Assembly: GCF_900142125.1 (NCBI RefSeq)
Contig: NZ_FQZT01000004.1
Location: forward strand, 124,001-188,000
DNA: 64,000 nucleotides
Direction: 5' to 3'
DNA from: Malonomonas rubra DSM 5091
GTDB lineage: Bacteria > Desulfobacterota > Desulfuromonadia > Desulfuromonadales > Geopsychrobacteraceae
Shown: positions 27,064-35,784 of the stretch, piece by piece
How positions within the stretch are numbered: position 1 is the stretch's first letter
Layout of the letters: the number at the start of each line of letters is the position of its first letter
Made by a program: the position numbers and the translations under genes
Notes under the pieces: model-generated
Told to the model about the DNA's origin: nothing
Databases searched by the model: none
What the model saw: only the letters and a program-made list of their open reading frames with translations

Positions 27064-28418
27064 TCTTTCTGAATACCGTACTGCTGCAGCTTGCGGTCGA
27101 GGGTGCGGCGGGCGATGTCGAGGATCTGCGAAGTGCGCAGCTTATGATAGCCGGTTTCGCGGTAAATCTGTTCAATGTACATTTTTTCCACGTCTTCCAG
27201 CGTCATTCCCGCTTTCGGTGTCGGCATCGGCGTCACTTGGTCGGTGGTCAACTTGGGTGGCAACTGGGCGGCATCGATCACACCTTGGTCGGCCAAAATA
27301 ACCGCCATCTCGATGACGTTTTCCAGTTCGCGCACGTTGCCGGGCCAGCTGTAACCAGCGAGTAAGGCGACCGCTTCGCGGGTCAGCTCGAGTTTGCCGC
27401 GGCCGGCAAATTTCTCCATGAACAGTTTTGCCAGCGGTTCAATGTCTTCCGGCCGTTCGCGCAGAGCTGGCACCTGCAGGGTGACGACGTTGAGGCGATA
27501 GAACAGGTCTTCGCGGAAGCGACCGGCTTTGACCTCTTCCTGCAGGTCTTTGTTGGTGGCGGCAACGAAGCGAACATTGGCTCGCCGGACTTTGGTCGAG
27601 CCGACCGGGATGAACTCCTTTTCCTGCAGCACGCGCAAAAGCTTGGCCTGCAGGCCAGGGCTGATATCACCGATTTCATCCAGAAACAGGGTGCCCAGGT
27701 CCGCTTCTTCGATCAGGCCACGTTGGCTGCCGACAGCGCCGGTAAAGGCCCCTTTGACGTGGCCGAACAGCTGACTTTCCAGCAGGGTGTCGGTCAGCGC
27801 GGCGCAGTTGATGGTGAGGAAGCGCTGATCGCGGCGCCCGCTGCTGTAGTGGATGGTCGAGGCGATGATTTCTTTGCCGGCACCGCTCTCTCCCATGATC
27901 AGGATGCTGGCATCGGCGGCGGCGACCTTTTTCGCCAGCTCGAACACTTGGGCAAAACAGGGGCTTTTAAAGACCACCTGCTCCGGGTCGAAGCGGCGGC
28001 GGATTTCTGCTTTCAGCGAGCGGTTTTCCGAGACCAGCCGGTTGTGTTCGATCAGTTTATCTACCAGGCTGTTCAGCTCGCTGGCAGTAAAAGGTTTGAG
28101 GAGGTAATCGTAAGCGCCCTGCTTCATTGCTTCGATCGCACCGCGTACCGTGCCGAAGGCGTTCATCGGGATGACATGCAGTTGTGGGCGCAGGCGTTTG
28201 ATGCGGCGCAACAGGTCGAAGCCGCTGATGTCGGGCAGGTGCATGTCGATCAGCAGCAGGTCGGGTGCTTCGTCCTGTTGCTCTTCCAGCGCCTGCAGCA
28301 ATTGATTGCCCTGGGCGTAACTGGTCAGCTGATGGCCTTGCAATTTCAGGGTTTCTTCGAGGAAGCGCCGGGAGTTTTTATCGCCGTCACAGATGTAAAT
28401 TTTGCCGCTGTGCATCAT
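27054..28418 (-). CDS. Sigma-54-dependent response regulator (HydG/NtrC family)
   Basis: A 454-residue activator. The receiver domain (1-120) has D58 ([10 protein letters not shown]) as phosphoacceptor and K108, but the conserved Thr/Ser is N86 (PMNAFG) and the acidic pocket reads D11-G12-D13. The AAA+ domain has Walker A GESGAGKE (176-183) and the sigma-54 contact loop GAFTGA (223-228), then a C-terminal Fis-type helix-turn-helix ([20 protein letters not shown]). It directly precedes the hyb operon on the same strand and is divergent from hypA, so it probably activates hydrogenase genes. No partner kinase is adjacent. Confidence 0.92.
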   Translation of the reverse strand: MMHSGKIYICDGDKNSRRFLEETLKLQGHQLTSYAQGNQLLQALEEQQDEAPDLLLIDMHLPDISGFDLLRRIKRLRPQLHVIPMNAFGTVRGAIEAMKQGAYDYLLKPFTASELNSLVDKLIEHNRLVSENRSLKAEIRRRFDPEQVVFKSPCFAQVFELAKKVAAADASILIMGESGAGKEIIASTIHYSSGRRDQRFLTINCAALTDTLLESQLFGHVKGAFTGAVGSQRGLIEEADLGTLFLDEIGDISPGLQAKLLRVLQEKEFIPVGSTKVRRANVRFVAATNKDLQEEVKAGRFREDLFYRLNVVTLQVPALRERPEDIEPLAKLFMEKFAGRGKLELTREAVALLAGYSWPGNVRELENVIEMAVILADQGVIDAAQLPPKLTTDQVTPMPTPKAGMTLEDVEKMYIEQIYRETGYHKLRTSQILDIARRTLDRKLQQYGIQKDAS

Positions 28419-28466
28419 TTTGTCCCATACTGATTCAGGAAGTGGGTAACATGTATCGAATGCTTG

Positions 28467-28518
28467 TACCGTATACGGCTTCGCCCCAACTTGCTTTTTT
28501 GTCGGTTTTGCCTATAGT
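28467..28518. promoter_or_regulatory. Divergent control region: CCGTATACGG box and hypA promoter
   Basis: CCGTATACGG (28469-28478) lies about 50 bases upstream of the activator ATG. On the plus strand TTGCTT (28491-28496), 16 bases, TATAGT (28513-28518) forms a plausible sigma-70 promoter about 85 bases before hypA. No -24/-12 element was found on the hyp side. Confidence 0.45.
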
Positions 28519-28601
28519 GAGCAAATTGTAAACAAAATGTAACATTTTGTCTCGTTTCTCTAGAAAGACACTTTTTGCTTTTTCTGTCAAAGGGAAATTT
28601 T

Positions 28602-28943
28602 TTGCACGAACTGGGAATCACTCAGAGCATTGTCGAAATAGCAGAACGCGCTGCCAGGGAGCAGCAGGCAGAGGTGATCCGATCAGTGACGGTCGAGGTC
28701 GGCAGCCTCTCCGGCGTCGTGCCGGAGGCGATGGAATTTTGCTTCGAAGCCTGCACCAGAGGGACGATGCTGGAAGGAGCCGCGTTGCTGATTGAACAGA
28801 TCCCTGCGAGAGCACGTTGCTTGAATTGTTCTTACGAGTTTCCGCTGGAAGAGCTGCTGGCCTGTTGTCCCGAGTGTGACAGCGCCGCGAGTGAACTGCT
28901 CTCCGGCGAAGAGTTGCGCATCAAGGAAATGGAGGTCGACTGA
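28602..28943 (+). CDS. hypA: Hydrogenase nickel-insertion protein HypA
   Basis: A 113-residue nickel and zinc protein that delivers Ni to the hydrogenase large subunit with HypB. The TTG at 28602 is chosen because translation then begins M-H-E-L-G-I-T, with the nickel ligand His at position 2, and AAGGGA lies seven bases upstream. The zinc site is CLNC...CCPEC in the second half. It leads hypABCDE and is separated from hypB by two bases. Confidence 0.95.
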   Translation: MHELGITQSIVEIAERAAREQQAEVIRSVTVEVGSLSGVVPEAMEFCFEACTRGTMLEGAALLIEQIPARARCLNCSYEFPLEELLACCPECDSAASELLSGEELRIKEMEVD

Positions 28944-28945
28944 CC

Positions 28946-29695
28946 ATGTGTATCGATTGCGGTTGCGGCAGCAGTGCCGATCATCATCACCATCATGACC
29001 ATGACCACAGTCATGATCATTCCCACGATCACGTTAAGGGCAAAACCATCAGCATCGAAGAGGATTTGCTCTCCAAGAATAACCGCCTGGCCGGAAACAA
29101 CCGGGCGCTGTTTCAGGAGAAGGGACTGCTGGTACTCAACCTGGTCAGCTCGCCCGGTAGCGGCAAGACCACCATCCTCGAGACAACACTGAAAGAATTG
29201 CAGAGCGAGCTCGGTTTCGCCGTGCTGGAAGGTGATCAGCAGACCAGTAACGACGCCGACCGTATCGCTGCCACCGGCGTGCCGGCTCACCAGATCAACA
29301 CCGGTGCCGGGTGCCACCTCGATGCCCACATGGTCGGTCACGGTGTCGAGCATTTTGACCTGGATAAGACCGATGTGCTGATGATCGAGAACGTCGGCAA
29401 CCTGGTCTGCCCGGCCTCTTTCGATCTGGGTGAGGATTGCAAAGTGGCTGTGCTCTCGGTCACCGAGGGCGAGGACAAGCCGCTCAAGTACCCGCAGATG
29501 TTCCGTAACAGCAAGCTGATGCTGATCAACAAAATGGATCTGATACCGCACCTGCGCTTCGACCTGGAGAAGTGCCGCGAGTACGCCAAGCGGGTCAATC
29601 CCGAGATCGAGATTATCGAGCTCTCCTGCTACAGCGGTGAAGGGTTGGATAAGTGGTACGACTGGTTGCGGGAGAAGTTGGCGGCGAAGAAATAA
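28946..29695 (+). CDS. hypB: Hydrogenase nickel-incorporation GTPase HypB
   Basis: A 249-residue GTPase. It has an N-terminal MCIDCGCG metal motif, then a histidine/aspartate-rich stretch (HHHHHDHDHSHDHSHDH) that can store nickel, Walker A SSPGSGKTT, and the nucleotide-specificity NKMD. The internal metal site CHLDAHM is present. It drives GTP-dependent Ni transfer with HypA. Follows hypA immediately. Confidence 0.97.
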   Translation: MCIDCGCGSSADHHHHHDHDHSHDHSHDHVKGKTISIEEDLLSKNNRLAGNNRALFQEKGLLVLNLVSSPGSGKTTILETTLKELQSELGFAVLEGDQQTSNDADRIAATGVPAHQINTGAGCHLDAHMVGHGVEHFDLDKTDVLMIENVGNLVCPASFDLGEDCKVAVLSVTEGEDKPLKYPQMFRNSKLMLINKMDLIPHLRFDLEKCREYAKRVNPEIEIIELSCYSGEGLDKWYDWLREKLAAKK

Positions 29696-29700
29696 ATTGC

Positions 29701-29752
29701 GAATCAAGGCACCCATTCCAGAGGACGCATAAACCCGTCCCTGGGGCTTGAT
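29701..29752 (+). other. Imperfect hairpin in the hypB-hypC gap
   Basis: AATCAAG and CTTGATT ends enclose partly pairing CACCC/GGGG and AGGAC/GTCCCT segments. There is no T-run, so it is not an intrinsic terminator. It may be an intra-operon processing site. The 124-base gap otherwise holds only the hypC ribosome site. Confidence 0.4.
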
Positions 29753-29819
29753 TGTCGCCATCCGGGCGGCAAACACCTCTTTCATGGGTATCCTGATTCT
29801 CTTTGTGCGGAGTAGGAAT

Positions 29820-30050
29820 ATGTGTTTAGCCGTACCGATGAAGGTGGTCGAAATCGAAGAGGGGACCGCAGTCTGCGAAATCGACGGGGTGCGTCGTGAA
29901 GGCAGTTTGATGATGCTCGACGATGTTGCGGTCGGTGATTATGTGCTGCTGCACGCCGGGTTTGCCATCGAGAAGATTGATCCGGAGGAAGCGGAGAAGA
30001 CGCTGCAAGTTTTCCGGGAAGCTTTGGATGCAGGATTGGGCGCGGAATGA
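29820..30050 (+). CDS. hypC: Hydrogenase assembly chaperone HypC
   Basis: A 76-residue chaperone that carries the Fe(CN)2CO unit with HypD and escorts the large subunit precursor. It starts MCLAVPMKVVEIEEG, with the essential Cys at position 2. ATG at 29820 with GGAG upstream; in-frame upstream codons would mask Cys2. Its stop overlaps the hypD start (ATGA). Confidence 0.96.
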   Translation: MCLAVPMKVVEIEEGTAVCEIDGVRREGSLMMLDDVAVGDYVLLHAGFAIEKIDPEEAEKTLQVFREALDAGLGAE

Positions 30051-31141
30051 AATACGCTGGAGAATTCCGCGATCCCGCTCTGGCCAAAGCGATGCTGGCG
30101 ACCATCGAAAAGCAAGTGGCCGATTATCCGGGTGTCATCACGTTAATGGAGGTTTGCGGCACCCACACCATGTCGATCTACCAGCATGGGATCCGCAACC
30201 TGTTGCCAAAACAGATCAGATTGATTTCCGGCCCCGGTTGCCCGGTCTGTGTCACGCCGATCGAATATGTCGATAAAGCGGTCGCTTACGCCCGGCAGGC
30301 GGATGTCGTTATCGCTACCTTCGGCGATATGGTCCGTGTGCCCGGTTCCAGCAGCAGCCTGCTGCGCGAACAGGCGAGCGGTGCCCAGATCAAGATTGTC
30401 TACTCGCCCCTCGACGCAGTCGCCCTGGCGGAAAAAAATCCGGAGAAGATTGTTATCTTCCTCGGGGTCGGTTTCGAAACCACCGCACCGACCATTGCCG
30501 GTTCCATCGTTGAGGCGAAAAAGCGTGGGTTGAAAAATTACTTTGTCCTCTGCGCGCACAAGACCATGCCAACGCCGATGGCGGCGCTGACCAGTGACCC
30601 CGAGCTGCAGGTCGACGGCTATATCTGCCCGGCCCACGTTAGCGCGGTAATTGGTGCCGAAGCCTATAAGCCGTTGGCCGAGCAGTTCAAAGTTCCCTGC
30701 GTAGTAACCGGTTTTGAGCCTCTCGACATGCTGCGCGGTGTGCAGATGTTGGTGCAGCAGGTGCTGGATGGCCGCGCCGAAGTGGAGAACGAATACCAGC
30801 GCATTGTCAAGCCGCAAGGTAATGCTAAAGCACAGGCGCTGCTGGCAGATGTTTTCGAGCTCTGCGATACCGGTTGGCGAGGCATCGGCATGATACCCGG
30901 CAGCGGTTTGCGGATTCGGGATGAGTTCGCTGAATTTGATGCCGAGAAGCAGATTCCGGTCGAGGTTGAAGAGCCGAAAGAGCACGAAGGCTGTCTCTGT
31001 GGAGAAATCCTCAAAGGGAAAGTGACGCCGAAGGATTGCCCACTGTTTCGCACAGCCTGTACCCCGGAAAACCCGGTCGGAGCGTGTATGGTGTCGTCGG
31101 AAGGAACTTGTGCGGCGGAATATAAGTACGGAACGGATTGA
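30047..31141 (+). CDS. hypD: Hydrogenase formation protein HypD
   Basis: A 364-residue iron-sulfur scaffold where the Fe(CN)2CO group is built. Conserved segments are MEVCGTHTMSIYQHGI, SGPGCPVCVTP (thiol pair) and the C-terminal cluster motif with CLCGEILKGKVTPKDC, LFRTACTPENPVGACMVSSEG. Length is normal. Translationally coupled to hypC. Confidence 0.97.
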   Translation: MKYAGEFRDPALAKAMLATIEKQVADYPGVITLMEVCGTHTMSIYQHGIRNLLPKQIRLISGPGCPVCVTPIEYVDKAVAYARQADVVIATFGDMVRVPGSSSSLLREQASGAQIKIVYSPLDAVALAEKNPEKIVIFLGVGFETTAPTIAGSIVEAKKRGLKNYFVLCAHKTMPTPMAALTSDPELQVDGYICPAHVSAVIGAEAYKPLAEQFKVPCVVTGFEPLDMLRGVQMLVQQVLDGRAEVENEYQRIVKPQGNAKAQALLADVFELCDTGWRGIGMIPGSGLRIRDEFAEFDAEKQIPVEVEEPKEHEGCLCGEILKGKVTPKDCPLFRTACTPENPVGACMVSSEGTCAAEYKYGTD

Positions 31142-31157
31142 TTTTATCCTGAGATCT

Positions 31158-31251
31158 TTTCCCTCCCCCTTGAGGGGGGAGGGCTAGGGTGGGGGTGATG
31201 CTCGACAATCCCCCCTCCCCTCAATCCCCTCCCTCCAGGGGAGGGGAGGTT
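31158..31251. repeat. CCCTCCC intergenic repeat, diverged copy
   Basis: CCCTCCCCCTTGAGGGGGGAGGG then TAGGGTGGGGG, a spacer, CCCCCCTCCCC and CCCTCCctccaGGGGAGGGG. The two-palindrome layout is like the repeats at 10945 and 21342 but the sequence is diverged. It fills the hypD-hypE gap inside the operon. Confidence 0.6.
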
Positions 31252-31272
31252 TTCTTTGCGAAGGAATTAAAA

Positions 31273-32289
31273 TTGAACACTGACGTCATCCTCCTCGGCC
31301 ACGGCAGTGGTGGCAAGCTGAGTCACCAATTGCTCGACGAGTTGATTATCCCGACCCTGTCGCAAGTGGCTCAGTCGGACCAGAACGATGCTGCCATTCT
31401 CGAAGGAATCGACAGCACCCGTCTCGCTTTCACCACTGATTCCTACGTCGTCGATCCGATCATATTCCCCGGCGGCAACATCGGCGACCTGGCGATCAAC
31501 GGCACGGTTAACGACCTGGCGATGAGTGGCGCCCGCCCGCTGGCGATCAGTGTCGGGCTGATCCTCGAAGAAGGGTTGGCGCTTGCCGAGCTGCGTGAAG
31601 TGCTGCAGGCGATGAAGGCTGCGGCCGATAAAGCGCAAGTAAAAATTGTCACTGGCGATACCAAGGTGGTGCCGCGCGGCAAGGGGGATAAGATTTTCAT
31701 CAATACCTCCGGGATCGGTGTTTTTGATCACGATTTGAAAATCCTCGGGAATGCCGCCAAACCGGGTGACAAGATTCTGATCAACGGCAGTATTGGCGAT
31801 CACGGTATGGCGGTGCTGGCCAGCCGCGAAGGGCTCGATCTGCAGAGCGATATTGCGACCGATTCAATGGCGTTGAATCATCTGGTGACGAAACTTCTGG
31901 CAGAATTTGGCGAGAATGTCCACGTGCTGCGCGACCCGACTCGTGGTGGCGTTGCTACGACCCTGAAGGAAATAGCACTGCAGTCGCAGGTTGATATCTG
32001 TTTGCAGGAAACTGAACTGCCGATCACACAGACAGTCGCCGGAGCCTGTTCAATTTTGGGCCTTGATCCGCTTTTTGTCGCCAACGAAGGCAAGCTGCTG
32101 GCAATTATCGATGCTGAAAAGGCTGATGCCGCACTGGCGTTGATGCGCAGTCAGCCTGAAGGTGGAGGTGCTGCGATCATCGGAGACGTGGTCGAAAAAT
32201 CGAGCGGCCGGGTGATGATGCAGACCGCAATCGGCGGAATGAGGGCGATTGAGATGTTAGCCGGAGAGCAATTGCCGCGAATTTGCTGA
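31273..32289 (+). CDS. hypE: Hydrogenase maturation protein HypE (thiocyanate-forming)
   Basis: A 338-residue PurM-fold protein that converts a C-terminal thiocarbamate to thiocyanate, the source of CN ligands. The end is PRIC, with the required terminal Cys. The TTG at 31273 gives a start at M-N-T-D-V-I-L-L-G-H-G-S-G-G, with AAGGAA six bases upstream; in-frame ATGs further up fall inside the intergenic repeat. HypF, which supplies the carbamoyl group, is not encoded here and must be elsewhere. Confidence 0.95.
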   Translation: MNTDVILLGHGSGGKLSHQLLDELIIPTLSQVAQSDQNDAAILEGIDSTRLAFTTDSYVVDPIIFPGGNIGDLAINGTVNDLAMSGARPLAISVGLILEEGLALAELREVLQAMKAAADKAQVKIVTGDTKVVPRGKGDKIFINTSGIGVFDHDLKILGNAAKPGDKILINGSIGDHGMAVLASREGLDLQSDIATDSMALNHLVTKLLAEFGENVHVLRDPTRGGVATTLKEIALQSQVDICLQETELPITQTVAGACSILGLDPLFVANEGKLLAIIDAEKADAALALMRSQPEGGGAAIIGDVVEKSSGRVMMQTAIGGMRAIEMLAGEQLPRIC

Positions 32290-32355
32290 ATGGGTACAGG
32301 GGCCAGGGTGTTGGAGAGTAAAAAATCTGTTACTGCTGGTGTTTTTTATCTTTGG

Positions 32356-32808
32356 TTATGGCTGACATTGCTTTTTTAGCTCTTCGAGTTTTTTGCAGTG
32401 TCGTTCATCATCCTTAGCCATTGCTGAAAACATGCTTTTTAAATGTTCTTCCTTGAACTGGAAGGAATTTCCGATGTGGGCCTGGCAGAATTTTTTCTCC
32501 AGTTCAACGCCGATATTGACGGCTTGCTGGTCGCTGACAACATTCTGCTCCACGTGCTGTAAGGCTTTTTGTGCCAGTTGCAACAACCGCTCTGCTTCCT
32601 GCAGCATTCCCGGCAGACTGTCGACGATCGAACCATCTGGGAAGCGCAGGGCAAATTGCAGTTGACTGGCGTGATCATCTTCCTCCTGAGCCAACTCCAA
32701 GAGGCCTGTACGAACAGCAGGTGAGAGCTTGCTAGACTCGGCCATCTTGCGGTAGATCTGAGCGACGGTCTTTTCTATCTGGATGCAGATGTTTAAGTGT
32801 TTTCTCAT
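32356..32808 (-). CDS. Ferritin-like/rubrerythrin-type helical protein
   Basis: A 150-residue all-helical protein with E...ExxH-type pairs (IEKTVAQIYRKM, AQEEDDHASQL, ELEKKFCQAHIG, AKDDERHCKKLEEL), the layout of a diiron four-helix bundle. No rubredoxin domain. Convergent with hypE and not obviously linked to it. A role in iron handling or peroxide reduction is inferred from the fold only. Confidence 0.7.
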   Translation of the reverse strand: MRKHLNICIQIEKTVAQIYRKMAESSKLSPAVRTGLLELAQEEDDHASQLQFALRFPDGSIVDSLPGMLQEAERLLQLAQKALQHVEQNVVSDQQAVNIGVELEKKFCQAHIGNSFQFKEEHLKSMFSAMAKDDERHCKKLEELKKQCQP

Positions 32809-32860
32809 GGTGCAGCCATCAATAGCGTTTGCCGGTCATCTTTGCAAGCCATTTAATCAA

Positions 32861-32903
32861 TAAAAAAGCCCGGTGCTGGAGGGGGGGGAGCACCGGGCTT
32901 TCA
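32861..32903. terminator. Hairpin terminator with a G-run loop
   Basis: AAAAAAGCCCGGTGCT and AGCACCGGGCTTT arms with a loop containing nine G. Located upstream of the minus-strand ferritin-like gene, facing the small plus-strand gene at 33106; it may protect this interval from read-through. Confidence 0.75.
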
Positions 32904-33105
32904 GGTGAACAAGTCACCTTTTTGTGATTAAAATCCTAACTGAAAAAATATTGATCGGTCAAGTGAGAAACGGACTGAACCGGTAAAATGCAGCACGGTT
33001 TCTGTCTCTGTTGATTCACCTTTTTGCCTTTGCAGTGGAAAAAAATATTTGAATCTTGTAATCTTTGTGCTTGCCAATATTTTCAATAGCTGCAGAGGGA
33101 ATCAA

Positions 33106-33339
33106 GTGAAAATTACGCAAATCAAAGTTGTCTATCTGGATGGGACCACCGGGGTGGTCAGTAACGATGTGCTCGATGTGCTGATCGCAACGGGAAAAAT
33201 AAAGTGCTTTAAACGCAGTGACGGTTGGGTCGATATCATTCGTGACCATGCTAGTTTGCGGGATTATCGTAATGCGACGTCCTACCCTGGGCCGGAAAGG
33301 CGCGCTCCCTGGCCGGACGCGGAGCAGCGGAAAGATTAG
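33106..33339 (+). CDS. Small conserved-type protein with PGPERR tail
   Basis: A 77-residue protein from a GTG start at 33106 with AGAGGGA upstream (VKITQIKVVYLDGTTGVV). A compact beta-rich N-terminal half is followed by a charged tail containing SYPGPERRAPW; PGPERR-like tails recur in small proteins of Geobacter-type genomes by my recollection. No catalytic motif. A terminator follows, supporting an independent transcript. Function unknown. Confidence 0.7.
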   Translation: MKITQIKVVYLDGTTGVVSNDVLDVLIATGKIKCFKRSDGWVDIIRDHASLRDYRNATSYPGPERRAPWPDAEQRKD

Positions 33340-33341
33340 TC

Positions 33342-33378
33342 TCTCAACAGGGTTCGCGTGGTCGGACCCTGTTTTTTA
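33342..33378 (+). terminator. Terminator after the PGPERR gene
   Basis: AACAGGGTTC and GACCCTGTT arms followed by TTTTTT, just after the stop at 33339. Confidence 0.88.
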
Positions 33379-33384
33379 TGGCCT

Positions 33385-35283
33385 TTAACCCAGCATCTGC
33401 CCGACCGGGTCGGCGGAAATCTGATTTAGCCGAACCGGGAGAATAACGCTGAAACAGGCTCCGGATGCGGTGTTGATGGCTTCGATCTCCCCCTGGTGAT
33501 GCTCAATAATACGGTGGCTGATCGGTAGGCCGAGGCCGGTTCCTTCCTCCTTGGTGGTAAAAAACGGATTGAAGATGTTGCGCATCAATTTTGGCGGGAT
33601 GCCCCCGCCGCTGTCGTGAAATTCAATCCGCACGGCCGGCTCTCCACGCAGCCGGCTCATAGATGATTTTATCTGCAGAATACCTCCTTCATTCATTGCC
33701 TGTTTGGCATTTGTGATCAGGTTGATGAAAACCTGTTCCAGTTGTTCCGCATCCCCCTGCATTTGTGGTAATTCATCGATCAAATCGAGCTGCAGTTCAA
33801 TGTTCGCCCGCTGCAGTTTTTCTGCTTCCATGACCAGGGTTCGATCGAGAACCTGCTCCAGCCGATATTCACGGATACATAGCAGGTGCTGTTTGGAGAA
33901 AGAAAGGATGTTGTCCAGCATTTTCTCTAACCGCTCGCTTTCCTGCTGAATAATGTCAGCGTACTTATAGGACGGGCTCTGCTCATCCAGAGATTTGGTC
34001 AGCCTGCGGGCAAAGCCGCCGACAGAAACCAGTGGATTTTTCAGCTCATGAGCGATTGATGCGGACATTTCACCGATGGTGGCCAGTTTTTCTTTCTGCA
34101 GTAACTGCTCCTGGGTTTCACGCAGATTGCGATGGGCGGTTTCGACTCGCTGAAGCAACTGGGCGTTGTCGAGAGCAATACCAGCCTGACCGGCAAACAT
34201 CTCGAGAAAACGCAGCCTTTCGGCATCGATTGCCTCGCCGCTGTCGCCATTATCGACTGCCAGAACCGAGAGTGTGCGACCACGGCTGAGCAGGGGGATG
34301 GTTGCGTGATGGCCGCTGTGCAGTTTTTCGCAGAGCGGGTCGACCAGCCCGGCGTGAATTTGCTCGCGGGTAATCAGCATTGCTTTTTTTTCACGCGCGG
34401 CGATAGCCAGGCAACTATTGTTATTGGCGATATCGATCCGCTGCTGCATGACTTTGCGGGAAAAAGGATCTTCCCGCTGCGCTTGTTGGGCCTCTTCCGG
34501 GATATTTACGGCCGGTTCGCCAACGGGGGGCAGTCCGTCCGGCAGCAGCCAGCGGACGCTTTCGCGGGTGACGCCGAGAATTCCCTGCATGGTGCCGCTG
34601 CGGGGGTTGACCATGAACAGCATGGCACGATGGAAACTGCCTCCATCCGGGGAAACCAGCAGCGACAGGATCAGGTGCAGCAGCTCGTTTGGCGACAGGG
34701 TGCTGTGCAGCAGTTGAGTGATGCGGTAGAGCAGCGAAAGGTCCTGCAGTCGCCTGAAATCGGATGCCGAAACCTGACGCAGGCGGGCGACCGTGACCAA
34801 TTGTTCAAAAGCCTGGGCAATCTGGAAAGCGCAAGTTTGGAAAAATTGGATCTGTTCTTCATCGAATGGCAGGTGACCATTCGGGCTGCCGCCGAAAAAA
34901 CTGAGGGTGCCGAAATTGCGGTCGTGAATTCGTAACGGCAGTGAATAAATGGATGCCGGCAATTGTTCATGGCGGACATTGGAGAGCGGATAATAGAGCC
35001 GCTGCTTGCCCTGGTGCAGAACCTGGTTGCTGAGCTGGCAATCCTGCTGCTGCAGGAAGATTCTCAAGGCAGGATCAGTCGATTCGAGCTGGCAGTAGCA
35101 ATTTCTCGGTGGTGGGTTGCCGTAAAGGCGTGGGCGAATGATGACGCCCGTGACCTGTTCACAGTCGAGCAGCAACTGGCTGGTGACGGTGCAGAGTGAG
35201 TGCAGACTATTGGCGGCGTTGAGGGCTTGCCCCAGCTGGGTTAACAGGGTTAATTGAGCCAAACGACGATTGGTCGAATCCAT
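33385..35283 (-). CDS. GAF-domain sensor histidine kinase
   Basis: A 632-residue soluble kinase with no membrane helix. Two GAF-like sensor regions (about residues 20-165 and 185-380) precede a short coiled coil, a HisKA domain with the phospho-acceptor in SIAHELKNPL, and a HATPase domain (DSGGGIPP, FTTKEEGTGLGLPISHRI). The ligand is unknown. No response regulator is adjacent. The ATG lacks a strong ribosome site. Confidence 0.9.
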   Translation of the reverse strand: MDSTNRRLAQLTLLTQLGQALNAANSLHSLCTVTSQLLLDCEQVTGVIIRPRLYGNPPPRNCYCQLESTDPALRIFLQQQDCQLSNQVLHQGKQRLYYPLSNVRHEQLPASIYSLPLRIHDRNFGTLSFFGGSPNGHLPFDEEQIQFFQTCAFQIAQAFEQLVTVARLRQVSASDFRRLQDLSLLYRITQLLHSTLSPNELLHLILSLLVSPDGGSFHRAMLFMVNPRSGTMQGILGVTRESVRWLLPDGLPPVGEPAVNIPEEAQQAQREDPFSRKVMQQRIDIANNNSCLAIAAREKKAMLITREQIHAGLVDPLCEKLHSGHHATIPLLSRGRTLSVLAVDNGDSGEAIDAERLRFLEMFAGQAGIALDNAQLLQRVETAHRNLRETQEQLLQKEKLATIGEMSASIAHELKNPLVSVGGFARRLTKSLDEQSPSYKYADIIQQESERLEKMLDNILSFSKQHLLCIREYRLEQVLDRTLVMEAEKLQRANIELQLDLIDELPQMQGDAEQLEQVFINLITNAKQAMNEGGILQIKSSMSRLRGEPAVRIEFHDSGGGIPPKLMRNIFNPFFTTKEEGTGLGLPISHRIIEHHQGEIEAINTASGACFSVILPVRLNQISADPVGQMLG

Positions 35284-35317
35284 GGTTACGTCCCGCCGTC
35301 AGAAGGTTCCGGAGAAA

Positions 35318-35350
35318 AGAAACGGGGGTAGTTTTCACCGCCCCCGTTTC
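35318..35350 (-). terminator. Terminator after the DksA-type gene
   Basis: Minus-strand AAACGGGGG, loop, CCCCCGTTT and a T-rich end, between the DksA-type stop (35368) and the kinase start (35283). Confidence 0.88.
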
Positions 35351-35367
35351 GGAATATAAAGATTTGA

Positions 35368-35724
35368 TCAACCGATTCTTTCCTGCCGCTCTTGCTCGGT
35401 TTTGCACTCGATGCACAGGGTCGTGACAGGTCTGGCTCTCAGGCGCTCAACACTTATCGGTTCTTCGCAGCTTTCGCACAAGCCGAACTCGCCGTCATCG
35501 ATGCGTTCGATCGCTTCACGGATCTTGTTGATCAGCTTGCGTTCGCGGTCGCGGATACGCAACTCGAAGTTGCGATCCGACTCGAGCGAGGCCCGGTCAG
35601 TCGGGTCGGGAAAATTGGTTTTTTCCTCGGTCATTTCTGAAACCGTTTCCCCTACGTTCTGCAGCAGGTCGTCCATCTGCTTTTGCAGCAGCTCTTTGAA
35701 TTCAGCCAGAGTAGTTTCATCCAT
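35368..35724 (-). CDS. dksA: DksA/TraR-type zinc-finger protein
   Basis: A 118-residue protein with a coiled-coil N-terminal half (LKELLQKQMDDLLQNV... FELRIRDRERKLINKI) and a four-cysteine zinc finger (CESCEEPI... CIEC), as in DksA proteins that modulate RNA polymerase in the stringent response. The tip region is acidic (RASLESDRN). Length is slightly shorter than E. coli DksA (151), normal for this group. Monocistronic with its own terminator. Confidence 0.88.
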   Translation of the reverse strand: MDETTLAEFKELLQKQMDDLLQNVGETVSEMTEEKTNFPDPTDRASLESDRNFELRIRDRERKLINKIREAIERIDDGEFGLCESCEEPISVERLRARPVTTLCIECKTEQERQERIG

Positions 35725-35784
35725 AACACATATCCTTCCTCGCTGACGGCAGTATCTCAGCCGCTATCATAACCTAAAGGGCAA

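Noticed and set aside
32879-32888. G-run at 32879-32888 as a phase-variable tract
   Set aside because: It lies in the loop of a terminator hairpin, not in a gene or ribosome site.
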